Assembly (NCBI RefSeq): GCF_900091455.1
Contig: NZ_LT607412.1
Span: 434,001 to 498,000 of the forward strand
DNA from: Micromonospora coriariae
GTDB taxonomy: Bacteria > Actinomycetota > Actinomycetes > Mycobacteriales > Micromonosporaceae
Direction: 5' to 3'
DNA length: 64,000 bases
The translations under genes were made by a program, and so were the position numbers. This document shows, piece by piece, positions 62,887-64,000 of the stretch. The notes under the pieces were generated by a model. That model made no database searches, was not told the DNA's origin, and saw only the letters and a list, made by a program, of their open reading frames with translations. Each line of letters starts with the position of its first letter. Within the stretch, counting starts at the first letter, position 1.

Positions 62887-63780
62887 GTGACCAGAACACT
62901 CCGCCTGAACGGCGTCGACCGCAGCTTCGGCGATCGGCAGGTGCTCAAGAGCGTGTCCTTCGAGGTGGCCGCCGGCCGGATGACCGGCTTCGTCGGCGCC
63001 AACGGCGCCGGCAAGACCACCACAATGCGGATCATCCTGGGCGTGCTCGCCCCGGACGCCGGCGAGGTGAGTTGGGGTGACGTGCCGCTGACCCGGGAGG
63101 ACCGGCAGCGGTTCGGCTACATGCCCGAGGAACGCGGCCTCTACCCCAAGATGACCGTACGGGAGCAGGTGACCTACCTGGGCCGGTTGCACGGCCTCGA
63201 CGCCACCGCCGCCCGGCGCTCCACCGACACCCTGCTGGAGCGGGTCGGGCTGGGCGAGCGCGGCGACGACCTGCTGGAGACGCTGTCGCTGGGCAACCAG
63301 CAGCGCGCCCAGATCGCGGCCGCGCTGGTGCACGACCCGGAGGTGCTGGTGCTCGACGAGCCGTTCTCCGGCCTCGACCCCCTCGCCGTGGACACCGTCG
63401 TCGCCGTGCTGCGCGAACGCGCCGCCGCCGGGGTGCCGGTGCTCTTCTCCAGCCACCAACTGGACGTGGTGGAGCGGCTCTGCGACGACCTGGTGATCAT
63501 CGGCGACGGGGTGATCCGCGCCGCCGGTAGCCGGCAGCAGCTGCGCGACTCGTACACCGTGCCCCGCTTCGAGCTGGTGGTGGCCACCGACGCCGGCTGG
63601 GTGCGCGACGAGCCCGGCGTGACCCTGGTCGAGCTGGACGGCGCGCGAGCGGTGTTCGACCTGCCGGCCGGCGCCGACGAACAGCCGGTGCTGCGCGCGG
63701 CCCTCGCCCGGGGCCCGGTCCGGGCCTTCCGCCCGGTCAGCCCCTCGCTCACCGAGATCTTCCGAGAGGTCACCCAGTGA
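62887..63780 (+). CDS. ABC exporter ATPase (NatA-like)
   Basis: 297 residues. Walker A GANGAGKTTTMRIILGVL is at about 37-54, the signature region LETLSLGNQQRAQIAAALVH at about 132-151 and Walker B VLVLDEPFSGLDPLAVDTVV. The signature (LSLGNQQR) and the C-terminal extension after residue 220 are of the ABC-2 drug/sodium exporter type. It pairs with the membrane protein starting at its stop. Control by the two-component system upstream is probable. Confidence 0.93.
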   Translation: MTRTLRLNGVDRSFGDRQVLKSVSFEVAAGRMTGFVGANGAGKTTTMRIILGVLAPDAGEVSWGDVPLTREDRQRFGYMPEERGLYPKMTVREQVTYLGRLHGLDATAARRSTDTLLERVGLGERGDDLLETLSLGNQQRAQIAAALVHDPEVLVLDEPFSGLDPLAVDTVVAVLRERAAAGVPVLFSSHQLDVVERLCDDLVIIGDGVIRAAGSRQQLRDSYTVPRFELVVATDAGWVRDEPGVTLVELDGARAVFDLPAGADEQPVLRAALARGPVRAFRPVSPSLTEIFREVTQ

Positions 63781-64000
63781 ACGTCATCCAGGCCACCCGG
63801 CTGGTCGCCGCCCGCGAGATCCGGGTCAAGCTCCGCGACCGTACCTTCCTGTTCGGCACGCTGTTCTTCCTGCTGATCGCCGCGGCGGGCACCATCCTGC
63901 CGCCGTTGCTCTCCGGCGGGCCGCAGAGCGTCGCGGTCACCCAGGAGGCCGCTGGCCCGCTGCGGGCCGCCGGTCTCGAGGTCCGCGTGGTGCCCGACGA
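63777..64000 (+). CDS. ABC-2 type permease, cut by the right edge
   Basis: The GTG at 63777 overlaps the ATPase stop (GTGA). The visible 74 residues begin VNVIQATRLVAAREIRVKLR, then FLFGTLFFLLIAAAGTILPP as the first membrane helix and the start of a large outer domain. This is the NatB-like pattern (AREI-R-K-RDRTF). The rest lies outside the window. Confidence 0.88.
   Translation, partial: MNVIQATRLVAAREIRVKLRDRTFLFGTLFFLLIAAAGTILPPLLSGGPQSVAVTQEAAGPLRAAGLEVRVVPD

Overview
The window is high-GC actinobacterial DNA, most likely from Micromonospora or a close relative. Codon third positions are almost all G or C, GTG starts are common, and the block from ruvC to hisS follows the order long known from actinomycetes (ruvC-ruvA-ruvB-yajC-secD-secF-apt-relA-peptidyl-prolyl isomerase-MBL hydrolase-hisS). 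No rRNA, tRNA or CRISPR array was seen, and no gene-free stretch exceeds 300 bases.

Layout. 0-5.3 kb: a proline-rich gene cut by the left edge, a membrane protein, a secreted chymotrypsin-like protease, an HxlR regulator divergent from a thioesterase, and an acyl-ACP desaturase behind a 31-bp palindrome. 5.3-19 kb: the conserved housekeeping block (tRNA charging, peptidyl-prolyl isomerases, ppGpp, adenine salvage, Sec translocon auxiliary proteins, Holliday junction processing). 19-24.4 kb: a 3-hydroxybutyrate dehydrogenase with a PucR-type regulator, then an MFS exporter and its TetR regulator behind a strong operator. 24.5-29.2 kb: a five-gene branched-chain amino acid type ABC importer (order G-F-K-H-M). 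29.4-35.5 kb: an SPFH protein, a YdeI-type protein, then an alcohol dehydrogenase / aldehyde dehydrogenase / TetR / acyl-CoA dehydrogenase locus tied together by two copies of one 19-bp operator.

35.5-48.4 kb is the accessory part. It holds a decayed peptidoglycan-binding-like secreted protein, a class V aminotransferase, a FUSC-type membrane protein, a decayed serine/threonine kinase-ricin fusion, several uncharacterised genes, two truncated insertion sequences joined head to head, an MraY copy away from any cell-division cluster, and a DinB-like protein. 48.4-52.2 kb: a C4-dicarboxylate transporter divergent from a DcuS/DcuR-type two-component system. 52.2-54.9 kb: a HigB/HigA toxin-antitoxin pair and an ABC-F protein with a likely 9-codon leader peptide. 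54.9-64 kb: dnaE, a YciO/YrdC protein, and a run of overlapping genes (PadR, membrane protein, histidine kinase, LuxR regulator) followed by an ABC exporter that leaves the window on the right.

Cross-cutting observations are a set of four intergenic near-palindromes of similar design, several starts preceded at 6-7 bases by a TANNNT box and no ribosome binding site (likely leaderless mRNAs), and clear operators beside local regulators. I did not find a system I could call wholly new. The best leads are the ABC-F leader peptide, the hairpin family, the twin-operator TetR locus and the decaying island.
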